64,000 nt of DNA from an uncultured Hungatella sp. (GCA_910585435.1 CAJUEJ010000001.1:1-64000), one strand, 5' to 3'; positions 44,705 through 54,004 are shown, counted from the stretch's first letter. Notes: generated from the letters alone by a model not told the origin. A program made the numbers and translations.

Positions 44705-45982
44705 CTATGCCAGCGCCTGATCCAAATCGGCGATGATATCATCCACATTCTCGATGCCTACACTGAGCCGGATAAGGGACGGATCCACACCGGCTTCCAC
44801 CAGCTGTTCATCACTTAGCTGGCGGTGGGTATGGCTGGCAGGGTGGAGGACGCAGGTCCGGGCATCCGCCACATGAGTGACAATGGCAGCCAGCTTTAGT
44901 TTATCCATAAACACGGCGGCAGCCGCCCTTCCTCCCTTTAAGCCAAAGGAAATAACACCGCAGGTGCCCTTTGGCATGTATTTCTGAGCCAGCTCATAGT
45001 ATTTGTCGCCTTCCAGGCCGGGATAGTTGACCCAGGCCACATCGTCTCTGGACTTTAAATACCTGGCTACAGCCAGGGCATTCTCACAGTGGCGGGGTAC
45101 ACGCAGGTGAAGGGTCTCCAGGCCGATATTTAACAGGAAAGCGTTCTGGGGAGCCTGGATAGATCCCATATCCCGCATCAGCTGGGCTGTGGCCTTGGTG
45201 ATGTAGGCGGCTTTCCCGAATTTTTTCGTGTAGGTGATGCCGTGGTAGGAGTCATCCGGGGTGGTAAGCCCGGGGAACTTGTCCGGGCAGGATTCCCAGT
45301 CAAAGCTGCCGCTGTCCACAATGCAGCCGCCTACAGTCATGGCATGGCCGTCCATGTACTTGGTGGTGGAGTGGGTGACGATATCCGCGCCCCACGCAAA
45401 GGGACGGCAGTTGATGGGGGTGGCAAAGGTATTGTCGATGATGAGAGGAACCTGATGGCTGTGGGCCAGCCGGGCAAATTTCTCTATATCTAAAACCACA
45501 AGGGCCGGGTTGGCGATGGTCTCCCCGAACACGGCTTTGGTGTTTGGCTTAAATGCTTTTTCAAGCTCCTCCTCCGGTGCGTCCGGGTCCACCAGAGTAC
45601 ACTGGATGCCGAAGCGCTTTAAGGTGACGGTAAACAGATTGGAGGTGCCGCCGTAGATGGTGGCGGCGCTGACCACATGGTCGCCTGCAGAGCAGATATT
45701 TAAGATGGCGTACATATTGGCTGCCTGGCCGGAGGATGTGAGCATGGCTGCCACTCCGCCTTCCAGCTTGCAGATTTTGTCGGCAACGGCATCGTTGGTG
45801 GGATTGGCCAGACGTGTGTAGAAGTAGCCGTTCTCCTCCAGATCAAAAAGACGGCCCATCTGTTCACTGGTCTCGTATTTGAAGGTAGTACTCTGATAGA
45901 TAGGCAGTATCCGGGGCTCCCCGTTTTTCGGCTGCCATCCGCCCTGGATGCAGATGGTCTCCGGTGATTGCTTGCGCTCCAT
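44705..45982 (-). CDS. metY: O-acetylhomoserine aminocarboxypropyltransferase (sulfhydrylase)
   Basis: A 425-residue PLP enzyme making homocysteine (or methionine) from O-acetylhomoserine and sulfide (or methanethiol). The PLP lysine lies in VTHSTTKYMDGHAMTVGGC, and SSGQAANMYAI, DNTFATPINCRPF and RLSVGIEN are family hallmarks. AGGAGG lies seven bases before ATG 45982, so the longer open frame to 46045 is rejected. No SAM riboswitch or S-box pattern is seen upstream. It is divergent from cls. Cystathionine gamma-synthase relatives are the main alternative; length and motif favour MetY. Confidence 0.92.
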   Translation of the reverse strand: MERKQSPETICIQGGWQPKNGEPRILPIYQSTTFKYETSEQMGRLFDLEENGYFYTRLANPTNDAVADKICKLEGGVAAMLTSSGQAANMYAILNICSAGDHVVSAATIYGGTSNLFTVTLKRFGIQCTLVDPDAPEEELEKAFKPNTKAVFGETIANPALVVLDIEKFARLAHSHQVPLIIDNTFATPINCRPFAWGADIVTHSTTKYMDGHAMTVGGCIVDSGSFDWESCPDKFPGLTTPDDSYHGITYTKKFGKAAYITKATAQLMRDMGSIQAPQNAFLLNIGLETLHLRVPRHCENALAVARYLKSRDDVAWVNYPGLEGDKYYELAQKYMPKGTCGVISFGLKGGRAAAAVFMDKLKLAAIVTHVADARTCVLHPASHTHRQLSDEQLVEAGVDPSLIRLSVGIENVDDIIADLDQALA

Positions 45983-46100
45983 ATGAAATCCTCCTGTTAT
46001 TTTATTGGTTTTTAGAGAAAATTTTGACACCTGTATCACGGACATAGTCTATCACAACTGAGGGAGGAAAATCAAGAGAAAATGCTTTGGCAGGAATCCG

Positions 46101-46129
46101 TTGCTATTTCCTGATTTATCTACTATAAT
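46101..46129 (+). promoter_or_regulatory. sigma-A promoter of cls
   Basis: TTGCTA at 46101 and a perfect TATAAT at 46124 are 17 bases apart, 54 bases before the cls start codon. Confidence 0.7.
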
Positions 46130-46182
46130 ACAGAGTATTGCAAGGATGTCATTGTACCGGACCGGGCAAGGAGGTTTTACAG

Positions 46183-47739
46183 ATGAGTAGTTTAAAAAAG
46201 CTGAAAAAACTACAGAGAATTTTATTTGGGCGTACCACACTGATTGTGCTGTTTCTTTTGATTCAGATCGGGTATTTCTTCGGAATCGTAGAGTGGCTTA
46301 CACAGTACTCTCTCTATGTCTACATTGCGTTTGACCTGTTTGGAGGGCTGCTTTGCATCTATATTATCAACAAAAAAGACAATCCCAGCTTTAAGCTGGC
46401 CTGGATCATTCCTGTGCTTCTGTTTCCCGTATTTGGAAGCCTTCTCTACCTCTATGTGGAGCTGGAGATCAGCGGAAGACTGATCGAAAAGCGGGCCGGG
46501 CAGTTTGTCCGGGAATCAAAGGAGTATGTAAGGCAGGATAAAGAGGTGATGGAACGCCTGGAGAAGGAAGATAAGCTTACAGCCAACCTGGCAGAATATG
46601 TGGGAACAAAAGGCGGATTTCCTATCTATGGGCATACGTCGGTGGAATATTTCCCAAGCGGCCAGGCGAAGTGGAAGCGTCTGAAAGAGGAGCTTTTAAA
46701 GGCAGAGAAATTCATTTTTATGGAATATTTTATTGTGGAAGAGGGGGTCATGTGGGACAGCATCCTAAAAATCCTGGAGCAGAAGGCAAAGGAAGGGGTG
46801 GAAGTGCGGTTTATGTATGACGGTATGTGCTCCCTTATGCTTCTTCCCCACAACTATCCCAAAAAGATGGAGGCCAGGGGAATCCGCTGCCAGATGTTTG
46901 CCCCCATAAAACCGCTTCTGTCCACGGCCCAGAACAACCGGGATCACCGCAAGATTGTGGTGATCGACGGCCGCACAGCCTTTACCGGAGGCATCAATCT
47001 GGCGGATGAGTACATCAATGAGAGAAAGCGGTTTGGCTACTGGAAGGACGTGGCTGTCATGGTGAAGGGGGATGCTGTAAGGAATTTTACGGTCATGTTC
47101 CTTCAGCTATGGAATATCTGGGAGAAGACGGCACTTCCCTATGAGAAGTATCTGTATCAGGGGGAGGGAGAGCAGCTTTCCGGCTCCGCGGACGGGTATG
47201 TGCTGGGTTATGGGGATTCTCCCCTTGACCATGAGCCGGTGGGCAAGAGAGTCTACCTGGATATTCTGAATACGGCCAAGAGCTACGTGCATATTATGAC
47301 ACCGTATCTGATTCTGGATGACGAGACCATCGGCGCCCTGTCCTACGGGGCCAAAAGAGGGGTGGAGATTGTTATTATCATGCCTCATATTCCGGATAAA
47401 AGGTATGCATTTATGCTGGCTCACAGCTACTATAAGGAGCTTCTGGAGGCAGGGGTGAAGATCTATGAGTTTACCCCTGGATTTGTCCATGCCAAGGTGT
47501 TTACCAGTGACGATGAGAAGGCGGTGGTGGGAACCATCAATCTGGATTTCAGAAGCCTGTACCACCATTTTGAGTGCGGGGCGTTTTTATATCGGAACCA
47601 GGCGGTGGCTGATGTGGAAAGGGATTTTCAAGAGACGCTAGCCCGGTGCCAGGAGATTACGCTGGAAACGTGCAGACATTTTCCCCTGCATGAGAAGATT
47701 GCAGGGAGGGCTCTGCGGCTGATTGCGCCGATGATGTAG
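46183..47739 (+). CDS. cls: cardiolipin synthase
   Basis: A 518-residue membrane enzyme joining two phosphatidylglycerols into cardiolipin. Two N-terminal helices (about residues 20-70) are followed by two phospholipase-D domains with HKD motifs: NNRDHRKIVVIDGRTAFTGG (about 255) and FVHAKVFTSDDEKAVVGTIN (about 435). ATG 46183 follows CAAGGAGG; the open frame to 46138 is rejected. It has its own promoter and is followed by a palindrome before the dipeptidase gene. Full length for the Firmicute Cls family. Confidence 0.93.
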   Translation: MSSLKKLKKLQRILFGRTTLIVLFLLIQIGYFFGIVEWLTQYSLYVYIAFDLFGGLLCIYIINKKDNPSFKLAWIIPVLLFPVFGSLLYLYVELEISGRLIEKRAGQFVRESKEYVRQDKEVMERLEKEDKLTANLAEYVGTKGGFPIYGHTSVEYFPSGQAKWKRLKEELLKAEKFIFMEYFIVEEGVMWDSILKILEQKAKEGVEVRFMYDGMCSLMLLPHNYPKKMEARGIRCQMFAPIKPLLSTAQNNRDHRKIVVIDGRTAFTGGINLADEYINERKRFGYWKDVAVMVKGDAVRNFTVMFLQLWNIWEKTALPYEKYLYQGEGEQLSGSADGYVLGYGDSPLDHEPVGKRVYLDILNTAKSYVHIMTPYLILDDETIGALSYGAKRGVEIVIIMPHIPDKRYAFMLAHSYYKELLEAGVKIYEFTPGFVHAKVFTSDDEKAVVGTINLDFRSLYHHFECGAFLYRNQAVADVERDFQETLARCQEITLETCRHFPLHEKIAGRALRLIAPMM

Positions 47740-47797
47740 ATGTACTCTCGGAATCTCTCCTGCACCTGCCTTTGTGGCTGATTTTCCGTCCTATGCA

Positions 47798-47844
47798 CAT
47801 AAATTTAATCAACGTACGTTCCACGTACGCCTCATAAATTTATG
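47798..47844. repeat. palindromic hairpin between cls and dipeptidase
   Basis: CATAAATTTA (47798-47807) and TAAATTTATG (47835-47844) are perfect inverted arms. They enclose two copies of the self-complementary CGTACG (about 47813 and 47824). The rod could form in DNA or RNA. There is no T-run directly after it. Confidence 0.65.
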
Positions 47845-47923
47845 CACATCTGACAAAAAATCATCTCACAAAATCAGGCACAGAGAGACTCCGGGAGTAT
47901 ATGTAGGAGAAGAGGAGGATAAG

Positions 47924-48928
47924 ATGAAGGTTGCGGATATGCATTGCGATACTATCGCAGAAATTTATTATGCCCAGAGCAGGGGAGAGGATGTGGGAAT
48001 CCGGAGAAACCAGTTTCATGTGGATCTGAAAAAAATGGCGAAGGGAGATTACGGGATTCAGAATTTTGCCCTGTTTACTTCCATAGCACGGGAGGAAAGG
48101 CCTTTTGAGTATACCATGAACCTGCTGGACGTGTTCTATCAGGAGATGGAGAAGAATCAGGACCTGATCGGTGTGGTAAGATCCTATCAGGATATCGAGG
48201 AAAACTGGAAGAAGGGACGGATGTCCGCCCTTTTAACCATTGAGGAGGGGGCTGTCTGCCAGGGGAACCTGTCCTTTCTGCGGGACTTCTACCGTCTGGG
48301 CGTGCGGATGATGACCCTTTTGTGGAACCATCCCAATGAGCTGGGATACCCAAGCTGCAGGGATACCAGGGGGGCAGGATCCATCGGCATCCCGGACACG
48401 GAGCGCGGCCTTACGGAGACAGGGATAGCATTTCTTGAGGAGATGGAGAGGCTGGGAATGATCATCGACATCTCACATCTCAACGACGCGGGGGTCTGGG
48501 ATGTGTTTAAGTATACGAAAAAGCCTTTCGTTGCCAGCCATTCCAATGCCAGGGCGCTGACTGACGGATGCCTGCGGAATTTGACTGACGACATGATACG
48601 GCAGATGGGAGAGAGAGGATGCGTGCTGGGAATCAATTACTACCCGCCTTTCCTTAAGGTGCCGGAGGCAGGAAAAGAGGAGGAGAAGATGAAGAGCCGG
48701 GTGTCTGATATGGTGCGTCACATGAAGCACATCAGGCAGACAGGGGGGATCGGCTGTATCGGCCTGGGGTCTGATTTCGACGGGATCGGAGGAGACCTGG
48801 AGATGAAGTCCTGCGCTGACCTTCCTCTTCTGGAGGCGGAGATGAGGCGGCAGGGATTTTCGGAATCGGAGATTGAGGCCGTATTCCATGGAAATGTGCT
48901 GCGGGTTTACAGAGAGGTGCTGCTATGA
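47924..48928 (+). CDS. membrane dipeptidase family (peptidase M19)
   Basis: A 334-residue zinc dipeptidase of the M19/renal dipeptidase family. ADMHCDTIAEIYY gives the first metal ligands (HxD at residues 6 and 8), LTIEEGA the bridging Glu (about 107), and IDISHLNDAG and FVASHSNARAL the two further His ligands; GLGSDFDGIGG is the late motif. No signal peptide, so it is cytoplasmic. AGAGGAGG precedes ATG 47924; the frame upstream to 47774 is rejected. It overlaps the next gene by four bases (ATGA). Confidence 0.92.
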   Translation: MKVADMHCDTIAEIYYAQSRGEDVGIRRNQFHVDLKKMAKGDYGIQNFALFTSIAREERPFEYTMNLLDVFYQEMEKNQDLIGVVRSYQDIEENWKKGRMSALLTIEEGAVCQGNLSFLRDFYRLGVRMMTLLWNHPNELGYPSCRDTRGAGSIGIPDTERGLTETGIAFLEEMERLGMIIDISHLNDAGVWDVFKYTKKPFVASHSNARALTDGCLRNLTDDMIRQMGERGCVLGINYYPPFLKVPEAGKEEEKMKSRVSDMVRHMKHIRQTGGIGCIGLGSDFDGIGGDLEMKSCADLPLLEAEMRRQGFSESEIEAVFHGNVLRVYREVLL

Positions 48929-50268
48929 AAGAACTGACTGATATGAGAGAATTCGCCGGTTTTATCAGGAGAAATAGCTGGCTGGTAATTTTTACAGTAC
49001 TGACTGCGGCTGTGGTGTACGGGGCCTATCTGATCCACGGCGGGGATATCCTGATGGACGCGGAGACATATATCGTGTATCAGGAGGATTCTCTTGCCAC
49101 CTTTGAGCGTGCCGGGCGTTATGGGTTGTACCTGGCGAAAAAGCTTTTTTCCACGAATACATATATGCCGGAGGCTTTTCTGTGTTATATGATGATTGTC
49201 ATGTGCATTGCCAGCCTGTTTTTTGATTTCTGCATCCATGACATTATGTCGGCAGGCCATGGGAAGGAGGCAGATATTTTTTCATGGGTATTTAACGGGC
49301 TGTTTATAAGCTGTCCGGTGCTTGTCCACCAGTTTTACTTTTATTACCAGGCCTTCGAGGTGGCATTGGGATTTTTCCTGGGGATTTTAGGCGCTTATGC
49401 GGTCCATGTCTGGGCTTATAAAAAAGGAAAAGCTCCCTGGGCCTTTCTGGGTTTTGCCTGTATGTTGTGGAGCTTTGGGATCTATCAGGTGCTGGTGCCT
49501 TTTTACATAGCAGTCAATGTGGTATTTTATCTTGCCGATTATTTGTATGGTGAGAAGCGGGAGGACTATTTTCTTGTCTGTGTGAAGCTGACGGGGATTT
49601 TTCTTGCAGGTCTGTGTGGATATCTGTTTCTTTCAAAGCTGTGGGTGCTTGTCCGCTATCATAAGTTTATGACGCTTCTTGCTGACAACTATATGGGCTG
49701 GGGAAGGTTTTCTTTTACAGACTGTCTCCGGCTTATAAAAAGAGACTTGTGGAACGTGATTTTTTCACAGGTTCCTGCATTCAGCCGCGGCTATTTATTT
49801 TTAACGGTTTTATTTGCAGCGCTGGCGTGGCAAGGAGGAAAAAGGGCCGGAAAGAAACAGCTTTATCTGTATCTTATGGCCACGGCTGTTTTTGTGGTGT
49901 CTCCTTTTTTTATGTCCCTTCTTCTGGGAAATTGTCAGATTCTTCGGGCGCATCTGGTTTATCCCTTTGTTTTTGCGGCTTGCGCTGGCTTTGCCGCCAT
50001 GCTGCTGTGGGACAGGCGGAGGCTTTTTTATCCTCTGGCCGGGGTTTTGCTGTTTTTGTTCTGCGATCAGATCAGCATTTCCAACCGCTATGAGCAGATG
50101 ATCCATTTTGTCGCAAAAGCGGATCGGGAAATGGCAGGTGCTATCTACCAGCAGGCCAGGAAACTGAGTCTGGACTCTGTGGGAGCCGCCGGGAGAACTG
50201 GAGGAATATGCCTGCCAGCGGGCGGAAAGTATGACGGTCTGGCCGGCAGAGGGCTCTATGGTCTGTGA
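48925..50268 (+). CDS. GtrII-like polytopic membrane glucosyltransferase, 3' frameshift likely
   Basis: A membrane protein of 447 residues with about eleven helices, matching the Glucos_trans_II/GtrII type: an early loop with GGDILMDAETYIVYQEDS, CMLWSFGIYQVLVPF mid-protein, and RAHLVYPFVFAACAG late. Such proteins transfer glucose from a lipid carrier to surface polymers. After about residue 415 the frame turns to low-complexity text and stops at 50268. The next frame from about 50195 reads ELEEYACQRAESMTVWPAEG, then NGLIIIKIGE, and stops at 50318-50320; this is the normal family end. One extra base near 50185-50195 would explain it. Whether the shortened end matters is unknown. It is translationally coupled to the dipeptidase. 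Confidence 0.72.
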   Translation: MKELTDMREFAGFIRRNSWLVIFTVLTAAVVYGAYLIHGGDILMDAETYIVYQEDSLATFERAGRYGLYLAKKLFSTNTYMPEAFLCYMMIVMCIASLFFDFCIHDIMSAGHGKEADIFSWVFNGLFISCPVLVHQFYFYYQAFEVALGFFLGILGAYAVHVWAYKKGKAPWAFLGFACMLWSFGIYQVLVPFYIAVNVVFYLADYLYGEKREDYFLVCVKLTGIFLAGLCGYLFLSKLWVLVRYHKFMTLLADNYMGWGRFSFTDCLRLIKRDLWNVIFSQVPAFSRGYLFLTVLFAALAWQGGKRAGKKQLYLYLMATAVFVVSPFFMSLLLGNCQILRAHLVYPFVFAACAGFAAMLLWDRRRLFYPLAGVLLFLFCDQISISNRYEQMIHFVAKADREMAGAIYQQARKLSLDSVGAAGRTGGICLPAGGKYDGLAGRGLYGL

Positions 50269-50362
50269 AAACGGGCTGATTATTATTAAAATAGGAGAGT
50301 CTCATACAGCAGGACATTGATTTTTCAGCTTAGGAAATTTTCCAATTTAAAGCACTATAGCA

Positions 50363-50396
50363 TTGACGCGGCAAAAAAATTGTAGTATGATACTAC
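50363..50396 (+). promoter_or_regulatory. sigma-A promoter with an overlapping 15-bp palindromic operator
   Basis: TTGACG (50363) and TATGAT (50386) are 17 bases apart, an excellent vegetative promoter for the ABC operon that starts at 50434. The perfect dyad GTAGTATGATACTAC (50382-50396) covers the -10, so a bound repressor would block RNA polymerase. The TetR-type gene at the end of this operon (53411) is the obvious candidate regulator. Confidence 0.7.
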
Positions 50397-50433
50397 TGTT
50401 GTAAATTTTTGATTAGTAAGGGAGAGAATTATT

Positions 50434-51489
50434 ATGAGGAAATCATCTAAGATTTTGTCTCTGGTTCTTGCCGGCGCTATGGTTATGTCCATGGCAGGAT
50501 GCTCCGGCAAAGGGGAGGAGACCACGGCAGCGGCTACAGAGGCGGCTACAACCACAGCGGCAGGCAGCGAGGCTGCAAAAAGCGAAGAGACCACGGCGGC
50601 GGAGGAGCCTGAGAAGGTATTTAACGTGGGTATCTGCCAGCTGGTACAGCATGACGCGCTGGATGCGGCAACGGAAGGATTTAAAGACGCCCTGGTTGAA
50701 GAGCTGGGGGACGGAGTCGTATTTGACGAGCAGAACGCCCAGGGTGATGCAAATACCTGCTCCACCATTATCAACAGTTTTGTATCCGGAGGCGTAGACC
50801 TGATTCTGGCCAATGCCACACCGGCTCTGCAGGCAGCACAGGCCGGAACCAACGAGATTCCCATTCTGGGAACTTCTGTTACCGAGTATGGCGTGGCTCT
50901 GGGAATCGATGGGTTTGACGGGACTGTAGGCGGCAATATTTCCGGTACATCGGATCTGGCCCCTCTTGATGAGCAGGCAGCCATGCTGCATGAGCTGTTC
51001 CCGGACAAGAAGACAGTAGGTCTTATCTACTGCTCTGCAGAGGCAAACTCCCAGTATCAGGTTGATACAGTAAAAGCGGCTCTGGAAGGGCTGGGATACA
51101 GCTGTGAGTATTATGCTTTTTCCGATTCCAACGATCTGGCCACCATTGTTACAAAAGCATGCTCTGAGTGCGAAGTGCTCTATGTTCCTACGGATAATAC
51201 TGCAGCAGCCAATGCGGAGCTGGTAAACAGCATCTGTATGCCGGCAGGTATCCCTGTGGTTGCAGGCGAGGAAGGTATCTGTGCAGGCTGCGGCGTCGCA
51301 ACCCTTTCTATCAGCTACTATGATCTGGGATGGGGAACCGGCAAGATGGCTGCCAAGATTTTGAAAGGCGAAGCCAATATTTCCGAGATGCCTATTGAGT
51401 ATGCACCTCAGTTTACCAAGAAATACAATGCTATCATCTGTGAAGAGCTGAACATCCAGGTTCCGGATGATTATGAGCCGATTCAGTAG
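50434..51489 (+). CDS. ABC transporter substrate-binding lipoprotein (TrpX/ABC_sub_bind)
   Basis: A 351-residue lipoprotein with signal peptide and lipobox SMAGC (Cys 23), a Thr/Ala/Glu-rich linker (about residues 28-60), then a periplasmic-binding fold starting VFNVGICQLVQHDALDAA. VDLILANATPALQAAQ and GLIYCSAEANSQYQV are typical of the ABC_sub_bind family that includes tryptophan/tyrosine and other aromatic or nucleoside-like ligands. It delivers substrate to the permease and ATPase downstream. A hairpin at 51573-51616 separates it from them, so it is probably made in excess. Confidence 0.9.
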   Translation: MRKSSKILSLVLAGAMVMSMAGCSGKGEETTAAATEAATTTAAGSEAAKSEETTAAEEPEKVFNVGICQLVQHDALDAATEGFKDALVEELGDGVVFDEQNAQGDANTCSTIINSFVSGGVDLILANATPALQAAQAGTNEIPILGTSVTEYGVALGIDGFDGTVGGNISGTSDLAPLDEQAAMLHELFPDKKTVGLIYCSAEANSQYQVDTVKAALEGLGYSCEYYAFSDSNDLATIVTKACSECEVLYVPTDNTAAANAELVNSICMPAGIPVVAGEEGICAGCGVATLSISYYDLGWGTGKMAAKILKGEANISEMPIEYAPQFTKKYNAIICEELNIQVPDDYEPIQ

Positions 51490-51572
51490 TACTGCATTCA
51501 CCGTTGTTTCTGCCCAGGCAGATTGTGCTGTGAATGAAGCGTTAACGCAGGGCTTACAAAAAGAGAATAAAG

Positions 51573-51616
51573 AGGCAGCAGCGGGACTAAAATCATCACG
51601 TCTCGCTGCCGTTTTT
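51573..51616 (+). terminator. hairpin with T-run between binding protein and permease
   Basis: GGCAGC-GCGGGAC pairs with GTCTCGCTGCC with small irregularities, followed by TTTTTT. Inside an operon it probably reduces read-through, raising binding protein over permease. Confidence 0.7.
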
Positions 51617-51662
51617 TCAAAAGATATCCTGCCAGGCAGGATAACAGGGTGAGGTGACAGAG

Positions 51663-52580
51663 ATGAATATAGGAAGTTTATTAAATGCTTTGCCAGGAGC
51701 AACAGCCCAGGGACTGATCTGGGGGATTATGGCTATCGGAGTCTATATTACGTACCGGGTTCTGGATATTGCGGATTTGACGGTGGACGGTTCTCTGTGT
51801 ACCGGGGGCGCGGTATGCATTATGCTTATGTTAAGCGGACAGAACGTATGGGTGGCTATGGCGGGAGCCATGGCGGCAGGCATGCTGGCAGGCCTGGTGA
51901 CAGGTATTTTTCACACATATATGGGGATTCAGCCCATTTTAGCAGGTATTTTGACACAGCTTGGCCTGTGGTCAGTGAATTTGAAAATAATGGGGAAGGC
52001 AAACCAGGTAATCAATGTGGATAAATTCAGTCTGCTGGTGTCCCTGCGATTTATTAAGAATGTGCCTTTCTTTAAAAATACAATTCTTGTGGTGGCAGTT
52101 ATCACCGTTTTACTTATCGGGATTTTATACTGGTTTTTTGGAACGGAGCTGGGGTGCTCCTTAAGAGCCACAGGCTGCAATGACAAGATGGCCAGGGCTC
52201 AGGGAATCAATACCAATTTCAGCAGAGTGCTGGGACTTATGATTTCCAACGGGCTGGTGGCGTTTTCAGGAGCCCTTCTGTCCCAGTATCAGGGGTTTGC
52301 GGATATTAACATGGGCCGGGGCGCCATCGTCATCGGACTGGCGGCAGTGATTATCGGGGAGGCTGTTTTCGGAAGGATTTTCCACAACTTTGCCCTACTC
52401 CTTTTAGGTGTATCCCTTGGATCCATCATCTATTATCTGGTGCTTCAGGTGGTTATCTGGCTGGGAGTGGATACGGATCTGCTGAAGCTTCTGTCAGCAC
52501 TTATTGTGGCGGTGTTCCTGTGGCAGTTCCAGTCAGGAAGTGCTCTCTTAAAACCGGCGAGAAAGGGAGGAAAGAGCTGA
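51663..52580 (+). CDS. ABC transporter permease (BPD_transp_2)
   Basis: A 305-residue membrane permease with about nine helices, of the branched-chain-amino-acid-like permease family used by ABC_sub_bind systems. YRVLDIADLTVDGSLCTGGA near the N-terminus and GTELGCSLRATGCNDKMARA with QGIN, the ATPase-contact loop (about residues 160-180), are characteristic. GAGGTGA precedes ATG 51663; the GTG/ATG frame back to 51654 is rejected. Its TGA shares bases with the ATPase start (TGATG), a sign of tight coupling. Confidence 0.9.
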   Translation: MNIGSLLNALPGATAQGLIWGIMAIGVYITYRVLDIADLTVDGSLCTGGAVCIMLMLSGQNVWVAMAGAMAAGMLAGLVTGIFHTYMGIQPILAGILTQLGLWSVNLKIMGKANQVINVDKFSLLVSLRFIKNVPFFKNTILVVAVITVLLIGILYWFFGTELGCSLRATGCNDKMARAQGINTNFSRVLGLMISNGLVAFSGALLSQYQGFADINMGRGAIVIGLAAVIIGEAVFGRIFHNFALLLLGVSLGSIIYYLVLQVVIWLGVDTDLLKLLSALIVAVFLWQFQSGSALLKPARKGGKS

Positions 52581-53377
52581 TGCTGGAGGTAAAAAATATA
52601 TCTAAAACCTTTAATCTGGGAACGGTGAATGAGAAACAGGCCTTAAGAGGCTTAAGCCTGACCCTTAAAGACGGCGATTTTGTCACGGTCATCGGGGGAA
52701 ACGGGGCAGGAAAGTCCACGCTTTTGAATGCCATAGCAGGTACCTGGATGGTGGATGAAGGAAGGATTCTCATCGACGGCCAGGATGTGACAAAGCTTCC
52801 GGAGTACAGAAGGGCCAAATTTTTAGGCCGTGTATTCCAGGATCCTATGAACGGCACGGCAGCTACCATGGGGATCGAGGAGAACCTGGCCCTGGCCTTC
52901 CGGCGGGGGGACAGGCGCACCCTGAAGAACGGAATCAACAATAATGAGAGGAAGATGTACAGAGAGCTTTTGGCGAAACTGGGGCTGGGACTGGAAAACC
53001 GGATGACCTCCAAGGTAGGGCTTCTGTCCGGAGGGCAGAGGCAGGCGCTGACTCTTCTGATGGCTACGTTAAAAAAGCCGAAGCTGCTGCTTCTGGATGA
53101 ACATACGGCGGCTCTGGATCCCAAGACAGCGGCTAAGGTTTTGGAGACCACGGAGACAATCGTCAATCAGGATCGTCTGACCACACTGATGATTACCCAC
53201 AACATGAAGGATGCCATCCATATCGGCAACCGCCTGATTATGATGAGCGACGGGCAGATTATCTACGATGTGTCAGGGGAGGAGAAAAAGAAGCTGACAG
53301 TAGAGGATTTGCTTCATAAGTTTTCTGAGGCAAGCGGCGGTCAATTTGCCAATGACCGGATGATGCTTGCAAAATAG
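52580..53377 (+). CDS. ABC transporter ATP-binding protein
   Basis: A 265-residue cytoplasmic ATPase. Walker A is GGNGAGKSTLLNAIAG (about residue 39), the signature is LLSGGQRQALTLLMA (about 146), Walker B is LLLLDEHTAALDP (about 165), and MITHNMKDA the switch His. An unusual, Lys/Arg-rich insertion (RRGDRRTLKNGINNNERKMY) follows the Q-loop, typical of this subfamily. GGAGG lies before ATG 52580. It powers the importer encoded with it. Confidence 0.93.
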   Translation: MLEVKNISKTFNLGTVNEKQALRGLSLTLKDGDFVTVIGGNGAGKSTLLNAIAGTWMVDEGRILIDGQDVTKLPEYRRAKFLGRVFQDPMNGTAATMGIEENLALAFRRGDRRTLKNGINNNERKMYRELLAKLGLGLENRMTSKVGLLSGGQRQALTLLMATLKKPKLLLLDEHTAALDPKTAAKVLETTETIVNQDRLTTLMITHNMKDAIHIGNRLIMMSDGQIIYDVSGEEKKKLTVEDLLHKFSEASGGQFANDRMMLAK

Positions 53378-53410
53378 TTACAGGCCGTTATCTGGCAGAG
53401 GGTATTGAGT

Positions 53411-53998
53411 ATGCAGGAATTTGGAAGAGATTTGGCAAAGGATTTGGTGGAGGAGGGGATCCGGCAGCTTCGGGCAAAGGGAGTTGACGGTTTTTCCTCC
53501 AGGGCTGTGGCCGAGACCTGCCACGTGTCCTGTGCGGCTCCGTTTAAGCATTTTAAGGGCCGCAGGGAGTTTTTTCTTGCCATGTCGGAAAGATTGGACG
53601 AAGGCCTCTTGAAACGCCTGGAGGCTGTGAAAGACAGATGGGGGGAGGATTACAAATCTGCCCATCTGAACATGAATGAGGCGTATATACGGTATCTGTG
53701 TGAGAATCCGTTCCTGATTAACGGGACCTTCTGGAAAACCATCGATGAAGGGCCGGCAGGTATCCATAAGTGGAAAAGCTTTCAGCTGATGGTGAAGCAA
53801 TTTGTGCTGTACTGCAAGGAGAAGGAGATTCCGGAGGAGGTATACAGAAGCTATTATTTTAATTTCCAGACCCTGGCTTACGGGGCTGTCTTTGTCATTG
53901 TCAACGGCCTGCTTATGCCCGGCGTGGATCCCATACCGGATATTCTGGATCTGCAGGAGAGGATCTACAGGAATCTGGAGAGGGTGATCAGAAGGTAA
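53411..53998 (+). CDS. TetR-family transcriptional regulator
   Basis: A 195-residue regulator. The N-terminal helix-turn-helix reads VDGFSSRAVAETCHVSCAAP with the TetR recognition end FKHFKGRREFFLAM; the C-terminal ligand domain has a hydrophobic segment (TLAYGAVFVIVNGLLM). ATG 53411 has AGAGGG eight bases upstream; a TTG six bases earlier is also possible. It closes the ABC operon and is a candidate to bind the palindrome on the operon promoter (50382-50396). Confidence 0.88.
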   Translation: MQEFGRDLAKDLVEEGIRQLRAKGVDGFSSRAVAETCHVSCAAPFKHFKGRREFFLAMSERLDEGLLKRLEAVKDRWGEDYKSAHLNMNEAYIRYLCENPFLINGTFWKTIDEGPAGIHKWKSFQLMVKQFVLYCKEKEIPEEVYRSYYFNFQTLAYGAVFVIVNGLLMPGVDPIPDILDLQERIYRNLERVIRR

Positions 53999-54004
53999 AC
54001 AGTC

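Noticed and set aside
45983..46100. SAM riboswitch upstream of metY
   Set aside because: No S-box core pattern on the minus strand; the leader is also short.
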